From assembly GCA_013285505.1 (NCBI GenBank), contig CP053450.1, positions 1-64,000 of the forward strand: 64,000 nt of DNA. Direction: 5' to 3'. Positions within the stretch are counted from its first letter, which is position 1. The number at the start of each line of letters is the position of its first letter. A program made the position numbers and the translations under genes. Source of the stretch: Planctomycetota bacterium (GTDB taxonomy: Bacteria; Planctomycetota; Phycisphaerae; Phycisphaerales; UBA1924). Of this stretch, positions 48,115-56,412 are shown piece after piece. The notes beneath the pieces were generated by a model that did no database searches, was not told where the DNA came from, and saw only the letters and a list, made by a program, of their open reading frames with translations.

Positions 48115-48908
48115 CGCTGATCGGCTCCCCGCTGCAGCACGGCATCTGCTCGGCGTCGAGCTCGTGCACGTGATCGGCCAGCTCCTCCAGGCTTGTCGCC
48201 CGCACCTGCGCGCCAACGCCTGCGAGGTCGGCCGCCGACACTCCGACGCGCGAGAGGATCGTGTAGAGCCCGGCCGCGATGATCAGCAGGGGCAGCACCA
48301 GCGGCAGTCTCCTGGCCAGTGGCCCGCTGATCGCCCGGACACCCGCGCCCACCGAGATCAGCACCGGCAGCGTGCCGAGCCAGAAGACGAACATCGTGAG
48401 CACACCGAACTGCGCCGAACCCGTTCCCGCAGCCGTCGCGACAAAGGCGTACAGCCAGCCGCAGGGCAGCAGCGTCGTCATCAGGCCGATCACCACCGCC
48501 CGGCGGACCGGCGGCAGCGACATCGCCGCGCTCTGGGCCCCCCGCGCGCGCCGCGCCAGGAAGCGCGGCGGCCTGGCCGGCGCAATCCGCACCCCGAGCC
48601 GCCCGGAGCAGGTGAGAGCCGCCGAAGACGATCAGCGTCGCCCCCGCGAGCATCGCCGCGACGCGCGAGACACCGACCATCGACCCGGCCAGATCGAGCG
48701 CGCCGCCGAGGGCCCCGGCGATCGCCCCGAGTGTGCAGTAGGTCACCAGGCGTCCGGCGTTGTAGGCCGCGTGAAGCCGGGCGCGCTTGCGGGCGGCGTC
48801 GGGGTCATCGATGCCGACGGCGAACGCGACGAACGCGCCGCACATTCCCGCGCAGTGCATGCTGCCCAGGAGGCTCGCCACGAACACGCTTGTCGCCAGA
48901 GCCCACAC
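48104..48908 (-). CDS. TauE/SafE (UreH-like) membrane protein of the cbb3 cluster, one frame break
   Basis: This protein of about 267 residues has six hydrophobic segments. The first contains the paired motif GSMHCAGMCGAFVAFAVG, and the second half contains LMTTLLPCGWLYAFVATAAG. These Cys-containing helices are typical of the DsbD/UreH-like proteins often found beside ccoI and ccoS, thought to handle metal or reducing equivalents for oxidase assembly. The frame changes at 48597-48603 (agccgcc); removing one base joins GGSHLLRA to LGVRIAPARPPRFLA. It sits 3 bases after ccoH and overlaps ccoI. Confidence 0.8.
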
Positions 48909-48911
48909 CGC

Positions 48912-49424
48912 TCACCCCCCGACCTTGCCGAGTTCGAGCCGCTGCTTGTGCGTGAAGTGCTCGCCGGCGGCGTCAACGGTGAGGCGCAGATCCCAGAGCC
49001 CCGCGCGGTGCAGGATCGCCGGGGCCGCGTACGCCCCGGGCTCGTCGGTGGCCACAAAGCCCAGCGTCTGCACACGGTCGGCGACGGCGTAGTGGAAGCA
49101 GGCCCCCTCGACCGCCGCGCCGACGATCGGGGCACCCGCACGGTCGGTCAGCCGCACGATCAGCGCGGGCTCGCCGTCCCCGGGCATCGAGCCGATCGCC
49201 ACCGCGACCTGCCAGCCGAGCTCTGAGTTCCGGGCCTGCTGGGCGACGTGGTCGTCCCAGCGCATGGCCTTGTCGTGGTAGTCCGACTCGACAGCGAAGG
49301 ACGGATCGCCCACGGCCGCGACGACGGTGATGGTGACCATCGTCACGCTCATTCCGAGCAGCGCGAGCACGAATCCGGGCCACACGATGTGCGCGGGGAT
49401 CTTGCTGCGAACAGAGTTGGCCAT
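48912..49424 (-). CDS. ccoH: cbb3 assembly protein CcoH (FixH)
   Basis: This 170-residue FixH-family protein has one N-terminal membrane helix (FVLALLGMSVTMVTITVVAA), then VESDYHDKAMRWDDHVAQQ, the family signature, and a periplasmic immunoglobulin-like domain ending FTHKQRLELGKVGG. FixH helps CcoI load copper. The start codon overlaps the ccoG stop. Confidence 0.9.
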   Translation of the reverse strand: MANSVRSKIPAHIVWPGFVLALLGMSVTMVTITVVAAVGDPSFAVESDYHDKAMRWDDHVAQQARNSELGWQVAVAIGSMPGDGEPALIVRLTDRAGAPIVGAAVEGACFHYAVADRVQTLGFVATDEPGAYAAPAILHRAGLWDLRLTVDAAGEHFTHKQRLELGKVGG

Positions 49425-50919
49425 CAGTCATCTCCCTCCGGACCCTCGCCGGATTCGGTCTCGTCTCGATCCGCGTCACGGTCGCCCAGCCACGCCGGGC
49501 CGATCAGGCTGTAGCTCACGTTGTGCCCGAACCCGTCCGACCCCTCGACGCGGACCGTCACGGTCCGCCGCCCCTGCAGCCCGAAGGCCGGGGGCGGCAC
49601 CAGCACGACGACCTCCGCCGTGCCGAGCTTGTGGGGCTCGACCACCAGCCCGTCTTCGAGCCCGTTGATCTTCGCCCCCGGCAGATCGACCAGCGCGAAG
49701 CTGTAGGTCACCTGCGCGTCGGTCCGGTTGCGGACGCGGATCCGCACGCGGCTGCCGATGCGCGACTCTTCACCCTCGCCGGCGCGGAAGTAGGGCATGC
49801 CCCCCGCGGCACGGATGAACGTCACGTCCGCGGCCTGCTTGGACGCGAGCGCGCCGACGAACACGGTCAGCAGCAACCCGAGGATGAGCGGGTAGACGAT
49901 CACCCGCGGGCGCAGCAGCCGCGTCTTCTCGCCCTCGATCGCTGCCTGCGAGCTGTATCGGATCAGCCCCCGGGGACGGCCGATCTTGTCCATCACGTCG
50001 TCGCAGGCGTCGATGCACTGGGTGCAGTGGATGCACTCCATCTGCAGGCCGTTGCGGATGTCGATGCCCGTGGGGCAGGTGGTCACACACTTATGGCAGT
50101 CGATGCAGTCGCCCTGCGCCGGGGCCTCGCCCGCCTCGGCACCACCTCGACAACCTTGAGCGAGACGTCGCCCTTGGGCTTGCGACGCTTCCTGCCGCGG
50201 GGCTCGCCCCGGACCGGGTCGTAGCTGACGATCAGCGAGTTGCGGTCCAGCAGCACCGACTGGAGCCGGCCGTAGGGGCACGCCACCAGACAGGTCTGCT
50301 CGCGGAAGAACGCGAAGTCGAACATCATGGCGCCGGTTACGCCGGCCATGACCAGGAACGAGATCGGGTGGTCGAACGGCGAGCGCGTGACCCATGTCCG
50401 CAGCTGGTCCACGCCCACGAAGTAGGCCAGAAACGTGTGCGCCAGGAACATGCTCAGGAGCAGGTACGTCGCGAGCTTGGCCGGCCGTCGCCAGGCTCCG
50501 GTCTTCTGCTTCTTGCCCGGCTCGCCCTCGAACAGCCGCTCGATGGGGCGGTAGAGGAACTCCATGTACACCGTCTGCGGGCACGCCCAGCCGCACCACA
50601 CGCGCCCGAAGAGCGCCGTGAGCAGAAAGATCGTGACGAAGATGCTGACCGCGAGCAGCGCCAGCAGCACGGTGTCGGTCGGATAGAACACAGACCCGAA
50701 CAGCGAAAACTCGCGACCCGTGATGTTGAACTGCATCAGCGGGCGTCCGGCGAGGCGCAGGTAGGGGATCAGCGAGAACAGCGCGATCAGTGTGTACGCC
50801 ACAACCCGCCGTCGGTGCCAGAACTTTCCGCGCGACGGCTTGGGCTTGATCCACCGACGCGACCCGTCCGGGTTCAGCGTCGAGAGCACGCTCGACTTGG
50901 TTGTCTCCACCGAACTCAT
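49424..50919 (-). CDS. ccoG: Cytochrome c oxidase accessory protein CcoG (FixG), one frame break
   Basis: This membrane polyferredoxin of about 498 residues reduces copper for oxidase assembly. The first half has four helices with RVWCGWACPQTVYMEFLY and REQTCLVACPYGRLQ. The second half has two ferredoxin clusters (CIDCHKCVTTCP and CIHCTQCIDACD), then a last helix (VYPLILGLLLTVFVGALA) and a C-terminal beta domain of the FixG_C type. The frame changes near 50150 between KVVEV and AEAGEAPAQGD. Here one base seems missing and no GCGC site is obvious, so it differs from most breaks in the window. The position between ccoP and ccoH is standard. Confidence 0.9.
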
Positions 50920-50987
50920 CCGCGAACCGCTCCTTCACCCACCGAGGACGCCGCACACCTGCAAGACCGTCCGGCGGCTCCGCCGGG

Positions 50988-51617
50988 TCACTCGCCCGCG
51001 GGCGGCGCGGCGGCCGGCCAGGCGGGCATCGGCTCACCCTCGGGCGGGAGGCCGTCCGGCGTGTTCGTGCCGCGGAGCGAGATGACGTACGCCGCCGCGA
51101 GGATCGTGTCGTCCTTGCCCAGCTGCGCCTCAAACCCGAGCATGGCGGTGCCGGTCACGCCCTGCGAGATCGTCTTGTAGACATCCTCCGGCGCGCGGAT
51201 GTTCTTGCCGTAGTCGTCGGTGAGGTTGAGCCCCAGCCCGGGCATGCCGCCGCCGTTCTGCCCGTGGCAGATCACGCACCGCGCCCCGAACACGGCCTGG
51301 CCCTTGCCGATCGCGACCTCCTCGGTCGAGAGCCGCATCAGCGTCGGGCCGTCGTTGGTCAGCTCGCCGAGCAGGGCGAACGAGGCGGCGTCCGCCCGCT
51401 TCTCCGCGGCCGCGTGCCGGGCCTCGGGCGCGAGCACCTCCTGGCACGAACTCAGATGGAAGATCGCGAAGTACCCGATCGAGAAGACGATGGAGCCCAT
51501 GAAGATCAGGTGCCACCACCCGGGCGTCGGGTTGTCGTACTCGCGGATGCCGTCGTAGTTGTGCCCGGTCAGCTTGTCCGGCCCCGGGGCGTCGTTGTCG
51601 TGGTTCTGCGTGCTCAT
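50988..51617 (-). CDS. ccoP: cbb3 oxidase cytochrome c subunit CcoP, single-haem form
   Basis: This 209-residue protein has an N-terminal CcoP-type domain (YDGIREYDNPTPGWWHLIFM, then a membrane helix) and one cytochrome c domain with CVICHGQNGGG as the haem-binding CxxCH and an axial Met in GTAMLGFE. Classical CcoP carries two haems; only one CxxCH is visible here, so this is a shortened form. It passes electrons from soluble cytochrome c to the core. ATG 51617 overlaps the ccoQ stop. Confidence 0.88.
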   Translation of the reverse strand: MSTQNHDNDAPGPDKLTGHNYDGIREYDNPTPGWWHLIFMGSIVFSIGYFAIFHLSSCQEVLAPEARHAAAEKRADAASFALLGELTNDGPTLMRLSTEEVAIGKGQAVFGARCVICHGQNGGGMPGLGLNLTDDYGKNIRAPEDVYKTISQGVTGTAMLGFEAQLGKDDTILAAAYVISLRGTNTPDGLPPEGEPMPAWPAAAPPAGE

Positions 51618-51811
51618 GCTTCCGCGCTCCCTTCCTGCGCCGCCTTGCCCGCAGCGTCGTCCTCGAGCGGGATGCCCGCCCACCTGCTCACCTCATTCCG
51701 CGAGCGTCGCAGCGCCCGCACCGTCACCGCCGCGAACACCACCAGGAATATGACCAACCCGATCTGCGGGAACAGTGCGAGGCCGTTTCTGGAAATCTCC
51801 GCCAGCGTCAC
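51614..51811 (-). CDS. ccoQ: CcoQ-like cbb3 oxidase small subunit
   Basis: This 65-residue peptide has one membrane helix (LALFPQIGLVIFLVVFAAVT) followed by the basic RALRRSRNEVSRWAGIPLED, a typical CcoQ/FixQ arrangement. It overlaps the genes on both sides (ATGA junctions), in the standard position between ccoO and ccoP. It stabilises the complex. Confidence 0.85.
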   Translation of the reverse strand: MTLAEISRNGLALFPQIGLVIFLVVFAAVTVRALRRSRNEVSRWAGIPLEDDAAGKAAQEGSAEA

Positions 51812-54219
51812 GACGCACCTCCTTCGCGGGTCAGATCGGTCCCGAGCCGCTGCATGTACGCGATCATCGCGATGACCTTCTTCTGCGAGAGTGCGTCGAT
51901 GGCCTCTTCGCGGCTGGCCGGCATCCGGCCCAGCACCAGCTCCCAGATATCCACGCGGATCTCAGCGAAGCCGCCGGCCTCGTCGATGATCGCGGCCGCG
52001 ACCTGACGGGCCTGCTCACGGGCCATCTCCGGCGCGGTGTTGATCGCCTCGCCGTAGGGGACGCCGAGCATGGCCATCGCGTCCACGCGGCCCTGGATCT
52101 CCTCGAACCGCGTGTCACGCCGGAAGAACGTCGAGTAGGCGGGCATGATCGACTGCCCGATCACGGAGCGCGGGTCGTAGAAATGGTTCAGGTGCCACGT
52201 GCCGCTGGGGTTGGTCACGCCCTCGCGGGCCAGGTCGGGCCCGATGCGCCGGCTGCCCCACTGGAACGGGTGGTTGTAGACCGATTCGCCCGGCTTGCTG
52301 TACTCGCCGTACCGCTCGGTCTCGGCGAAGATCGGCCGGATCATCTGCGAGTGGCAGTTGTAGCAGCCCTCGGCGACGTAGAGGTCGCGCCCGGCCAGCT
52401 CGAGCGGCGTGTAGGGCTTGACGCTGGCGATCGTGGGCACGTTGCTGCGGATGACATAGAGCGGCACCATCTCAAAGAGCGAGGCCACCACGACGGCGAT
52501 GACCACCCACACGGTGAACCGCACGGGCAGGCGCTCCCAGCGGCGGTGCCACTTGCCCTGGATCACCTTGTCGGCGGCGCGGCCGATCCAGATCGAGCCG
52601 CTGAGGCGTTCCTCGCCGCGCTCGTTGGCGTCGTCGCGGAAGTCCTTGCGGAGCGCCGGGGCCCGCTGCACCACGGTCTCGTACTTGGCCGGGCGGGTCA
52701 TCCAGGTGCGGGTGATGTTGTAGATGCCGATCACCACGCCGGTGAGGTAGAGCGTGCCGCCCAGGGCACGGGCCCAGTAGAAGGGCATGAGCTTGGTGAC
52801 GGTCTCCACGAAGTCGGGGAAGGCCAGGCGGCCGGTCTCGTCGAAGGCCCGCCACATGAGGCCCTGGGTGATGCCGGCGACGTAGATCGGGATGATGTAG
52901 AGCAGCATGCCGATGGTGCCGATCCAGAAGTGGGCCGCGACCATCTTCTTGCTGAACAGCTCGGTCTGGAAGATGCGGGGCGCGAGCCAGTAGATCATGC
53001 CGAAGGTCATGAAGCCGTTCCAGCCGAGCGCGCCGGAGTGGACGTGGGCGATGGTCCAGTCGGTGTAGTGGCTGAGGGAGTTGACGGTCTTGATGCTGAG
53101 CATCGGGCCTTCGAACGTGGACATGCCGTAGAAGGTGACACCGATGACGAAGAACTTGAGCACCGGGTCGGCCGCGACCTTGTGCCACGCGCCGCGGAGG
53201 GTCAGCAGGCCGTTGATCATCCCGCCCCAGCTGGGCATCCAGAGCATCACGCTGAAGAGCATGCCCACCGAGCTGGCCCACATCGGCAGCGCCGTGTAGT
53301 GCAGGTGGTGCGGGCCGGCCCAGATGTAGATGAACACCAGCGACCAGAAGTGGATGATCGAGAGCTTGTAGGAATAGACCGGCCTGTCCGCGGCCTTGGG
53401 CAGGAAGTAGTACATCAGGCCCAGGAACGGCGTGGTCAGGAAGAACGCCACCGCGTTGTGCCCGTACCACCACTGCATGAAGGCGTCCTGCACGCCGGCG
53501 TAGACCGGGTAGCTCTTCATCATCAGCTCGGCCGAGGGCATCTCGCCGGTCTGGACGAGGTAGACCAGCCCCGCGGGGATCCACAGGTTGTTGAAGACGT
53601 GGAGGATCGTCACCGTCACGATCGTGGCGATGTAGAACCACAGCGCGACGTACATGTGCCGCTCGCGCCGGTTGATCAGCGTCATGAAGAAGTTGGTCCC
53701 GAAGAAGCCCAGCCAGACCACCGCGATGGCCAGGTCGATCGGCCACTCGAGCTCGGCGTACTCCTTGCCCTGGGTGATGCCCAGCGGCAGGGTGATCGCC
53801 GCCGCCACGATGATCAGCTGCCAGCCCCAGAAGTGCAGCGTGCTGAGCAGGTCGCTCCACATCCGGGCCTTGCAGAGCCGCTGGGTGGAGTAGTAGACGG
53901 CCGTGAAGATCGCGTTGCCCGCGAAGGCGAAGATCACCGCGTTGGTGTGCAGCGGGCGGAGGCGGCCGAAGCTGAGCCACTCCTGCTCAAAGAGGAGCCG
54001 GAGCGATCGGGTCAGCCCGTTCGGGCCGCCGGCGAAGACCGAGGTCTCCAGCCACTGGACGGCGATCGGCATCACCAGCTGCAGGGCGATGATCAACCCG
54101 ACCAGCATCCCAACAAAACCCCAGAGCAGGGTCGCAGCCAAGAACTTCCGGACGATCGCGTCGTCGTAGACAAACTCTTCCATCGGCCCGGGGCCCGCGG
54201 TGACCGGCTGCTCGCTCAT
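51808..54219 (-). CDS. ccoNO: Fused cbb3 oxidase subunits CcoN and CcoO
   Basis: This 803-residue protein joins catalytic subunit I and the mono-haem subunit II. Residues about 20-500 are CcoN: twelve or more helices with haem and copper ligand motifs RPLHTNAVIFAFAGNAIF, WYGHNAVAFFLT, GPHHLHYTALP and DWTIAHVHSGALGWNG. After a charged linker, residues about 580-800 are CcoO, with a membrane helix (RFTVWVVIAVVVASLFEMVP), haem motif GCYNCHSQMIRP and an axial Met region (GQSIMPAYSTFF). The frame is unbroken, so the fusion is real, as in Bacteroidetes. A GAGGTG site precedes the ATG. It heads an oxygen-respiration operon suited to low oxygen. Confidence 0.95.
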   Translation of the reverse strand: MSEQPVTAGPGPMEEFVYDDAIVRKFLAATLLWGFVGMLVGLIIALQLVMPIAVQWLETSVFAGGPNGLTRSLRLLFEQEWLSFGRLRPLHTNAVIFAFAGNAIFTAVYYSTQRLCKARMWSDLLSTLHFWGWQLIIVAAAITLPLGITQGKEYAELEWPIDLAIAVVWLGFFGTNFFMTLINRRERHMYVALWFYIATIVTVTILHVFNNLWIPAGLVYLVQTGEMPSAELMMKSYPVYAGVQDAFMQWWYGHNAVAFFLTTPFLGLMYYFLPKAADRPVYSYKLSIIHFWSLVFIYIWAGPHHLHYTALPMWASSVGMLFSVMLWMPSWGGMINGLLTLRGAWHKVAADPVLKFFVIGVTFYGMSTFEGPMLSIKTVNSLSHYTDWTIAHVHSGALGWNGFMTFGMIYWLAPRIFQTELFSKKMVAAHFWIGTIGMLLYIIPIYVAGITQGLMWRAFDETGRLAFPDFVETVTKLMPFYWARALGGTLYLTGVVIGIYNITRTWMTRPAKYETVVQRAPALRKDFRDDANERGEERLSGSIWIGRAADKVIQGKWHRRWERLPVRFTVWVVIAVVVASLFEMVPLYVIRSNVPTIASVKPYTPLELAGRDLYVAEGCYNCHSQMIRPIFAETERYGEYSKPGESVYNHPFQWGSRRIGPDLAREGVTNPSGTWHLNHFYDPRSVIGQSIMPAYSTFFRRDTRFEEIQGRVDAMAMLGVPYGEAINTAPEMAREQARQVAAAIIDEAGGFAEIRVDIWELVLGRMPASREEAIDALSQKKVIAMIAYMQRLGTDLTREGGAS

Positions 54220-54285
54220 GTTCGAACACCTCTTCTTCGTCGCGAGGGGCCCTTTGTGGCCCCTGTTGGTTTATCCGAGCACTTG

Positions 54286-54327
54286 AATATCCTGATATCC
54301 TATTTGAACATCGGGCTTGAGGATATC
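54286..54327. promoter_or_regulatory. AT-rich divergent control region with repeated ATATCC motifs
   Basis: GATATCCT (54294-54301) and AGGATATC (54320-54327) form a perfect 8-base inverted repeat with 18 bases between, and GAATATCC just upstream adds a third half-site. The segment lies between ccoNO and the divergent Rrf2 gene in a conspicuously AT-rich patch. It is the best candidate operator for the Rrf2 protein. I saw no good FNR box. Confidence 0.5.
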
Positions 54328-54403
54328 CTTATCAACAGATATGCTTGTGTCAATAGCCGATTTGCCGTTCTTTCGCCCGAACCGCCAGGAGCCGACTCAG
54401 GAC

Positions 54404-54826
54404 ATGCTCTCCCGGACCTCTGAATACGCCCTCCGAGCCGCGATCTACCTCGCCCGCGCAGGGGATGAGAACTCCACCGCCCACAGGGTGGCGGAGGCCA
54501 CACAGGTCCCTGACGGCTACATGTCCAAGGTGCTCAACACGCTCGCGCGGGCCAAAATCGTCAGTTCGCAGCGGGGCCCCTCGGGCGGCTTCTCACTCAC
54601 CATCGCCCCCGAAGAACTGACCATGCTCCGCGTCGTGGAGGCCGTCGAGCCGCTCCCGCGGATCGAGAAATGTCCGAGCGATCTCGAGGGACACAACCGC
54701 GAACTGTGCAGGCTCCACGCGGTGCTCGGCAATCTCGTCCGCGGCGTTGCCACCACGCTGGGTGAGACCACCATCGCACAACTGATCAATCAGCCGGCAC
54801 CGCCCGACGCGGGCACCAGCGACTAG
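54404..54826 (+). CDS. Rrf2-family transcriptional regulator
   Basis: This 140-residue winged-helix regulator starts at ATG 54404, giving MLSRTSEYALRAAIYLARAG, the canonical Rrf2 N-terminus. VPDGYMSKVLNTLARAKIV and SQRGPSGGFSLT follow as recognition helix and wing. The C-terminal part holds two Cys in KCPSDLEGHNRELCRLH, where Fe-S-binding members (IscR, NsrR) have three, so a cluster may use a His or be absent. Divergent placement next to the cbb3 operon points to control of oxidase expression by redox, iron or NO. The 3' end overlaps the converging MBL-rhodanese gene by 4 bases. Confidence 0.88.
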   Translation: MLSRTSEYALRAAIYLARAGDENSTAHRVAEATQVPDGYMSKVLNTLARAKIVSSQRGPSGGFSLTIAPEELTMLRVVEAVEPLPRIEKCPSDLEGHNRELCRLHAVLGNLVRGVATTLGETTIAQLINQPAPPDAGTSD

Positions 54827-56259
54827 ACCGACGTCGCCTGATCCCGCTCGATCTTCCCGCCGGCCCGCTCCCACGCGATGAAGCCGCCGGCGAGATTGGT
54901 CACGTCGAAGCCCTCGCGACGCAGGAACGCCGTCGCGGCTGCGGAGCGGACCCCGCTCCGGCAGTGGCAGACGATCGGTTCGCCCTTCGGCAACTCGTCC
55001 ACGCGCGGGGCGAGGCGGGTGTGGGCGATGTTGATCGCGTCGCGTATCGCTCCCGCGGCGTGCTCATGCTCGTTGCGCACGTCCAGCACGGGCCGCTCGG
55101 TCTCGTGCCCCTTGAACGCCTCCGCCGTGATCTCCGGCGTGGTTTCCAGCGTCTTCGCCGCTGCGACATCGGCCGGGCTCACCCAGCCGATGATCCGGTC
55201 GAGCCCGATCCTGACCAGCACGCGGGTCAGTTCATCCACCAGATGCGGCTCGCAGACCAGCACGATCTCGTCGTTCGGTTCGATGTAGCTGCCGGTCACC
55301 ATCGGGAACTGCACGGTCGTCGGTGACCAGAGCGAGCCCGGCAGGTGGCCCTTGCGGAAGGTGTCCCACGCCCGGGTGTCCACTATCGCGGTCTTCTGGC
55401 CGTCGATGGCGGCGAGGTTGGCCGTCGAGAGCTGCCGCGGCTGGGGCACAGGGCCCAGCAGCGGCACCCCGTCGCGGTTCTGCTGTTTCATCCTCGCGAA
55501 GTAGAGCGGAGGCGCCGGCTGCCCGCTGAGGATGAAATCCACGAACTTCTCCTCCTGCCCGGCGTGGGCGAGGGAGGCATTGAAGCGTTTCTCGTACCCC
55601 ACCGTGCTCATCGGCACCGCGCCCAGGGCCTTGCCGCAGGCGCTCCCGGCACCATGGGCGGGCCACACCTGCAGATAGTCGGGCAGGTCCATGAACCCCT
55701 CGGCACTCTTGTGGAGTTGCCGGGCGAAGCCTTCCTTGACCCCGACCTGCCCCGCGGCACTCTCCAGAAGATCGGGCCGCCCCAGATCGCCGACAAACAC
55801 GAAGTCGCCGGTCGCGATGCCGATCGGCTCGGTCGCGCCGCCGCCCAGATCGGTGACGGCGTACATCACGTGCTCGGGCGTGTGGCCCGGCGTGTGCACG
55901 GCGCGGAACTCGATGTTGCCGACCTTGAAGGTGTCGCCGTCATGCAGCAGTGTGGCGTCGTAGCTGCCGCCGCCCTGCTTGCCGTCGATCCAGCCGTAGG
56001 ACCAGTCCGGCCCGCCCTGCCCGGGCAGGTAGACGCGGCACCCGGTCTGTTCGGCCAGTTCGCGCGAGCCGGAGAGGAAGTCGGCGTGGATGTGGGTTTC
56101 CGCGGCCGCGACGATCCGGAGACCGTTCTCGGCTGCCAGCGCGATATACCGGTCCACGTCCCGCTCGGGATCGATCACGATCGCCTCGCCGGACTTCTGG
56201 CAGCCGATCAGGTAGGCCGCCTGAGCGAGCCGGTCGTCGTAGAGCATCCGGAGCAGCAT
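54823..56259 (-). CDS. MBL-fold hydrolase with two rhodanese domains (persulfide dioxygenase-like)
   Basis: This 478-residue protein has three domains. Residues 1-240 form a metallo-beta-lactamase fold with ETHIHADFLSGSRELAE (HxHxD metal site) and VHTPGHTPEHVMY, as in persulfide dioxygenase/glyoxalase II relatives. The first rhodanese domain (about 270-365) has an altered loop, VCEPHLVDELT. The second (about 380-470) has VCHCRSGVRSAAA, a canonical active-site Cys loop. The predicted role is handling of sulfane sulfur or polysulfides. ATG 56259 is selected by GGGAGG. It is convergent with the Rrf2 gene and divergent from the GH31 gene. Confidence 0.86.
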   Translation of the reverse strand: MLLRMLYDDRLAQAAYLIGCQKSGEAIVIDPERDVDRYIALAAENGLRIVAAAETHIHADFLSGSRELAEQTGCRVYLPGQGGPDWSYGWIDGKQGGGSYDATLLHDGDTFKVGNIEFRAVHTPGHTPEHVMYAVTDLGGGATEPIGIATGDFVFVGDLGRPDLLESAAGQVGVKEGFARQLHKSAEGFMDLPDYLQVWPAHGAGSACGKALGAVPMSTVGYEKRFNASLAHAGQEEKFVDFILSGQPAPPLYFARMKQQNRDGVPLLGPVPQPRQLSTANLAAIDGQKTAIVDTRAWDTFRKGHLPGSLWSPTTVQFPMVTGSYIEPNDEIVLVCEPHLVDELTRVLVRIGLDRIIGWVSPADVAAAKTLETTPEITAEAFKGHETERPVLDVRNEHEHAAGAIRDAINIAHTRLAPRVDELPKGEPIVCHCRSGVRSAAATAFLRREGFDVTNLAGGFIAWERAGGKIERDQATSV

Positions 56260-56412
56260 GGAACCTCCCTGTGGATTCTGCCGAGCCACGCGCCCATCCC
56301 TCGGATCCTGCAGATCGGGGGCGTGGCGGCTCTGAAGAGAAGTCTACGCGGGCGGTTGTCTCGCGGTACCATCGGGGTGACCGCCCCAGGGACGGGCCTT
56401 GCGTGCACGCCA

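Noticed and set aside
55345..56412. Upstream extension of the GH31 open frame
   Set aside because: This region is the antisense of the MBL-rhodanese gene; the GH31 homology begins only after ATG 56413.
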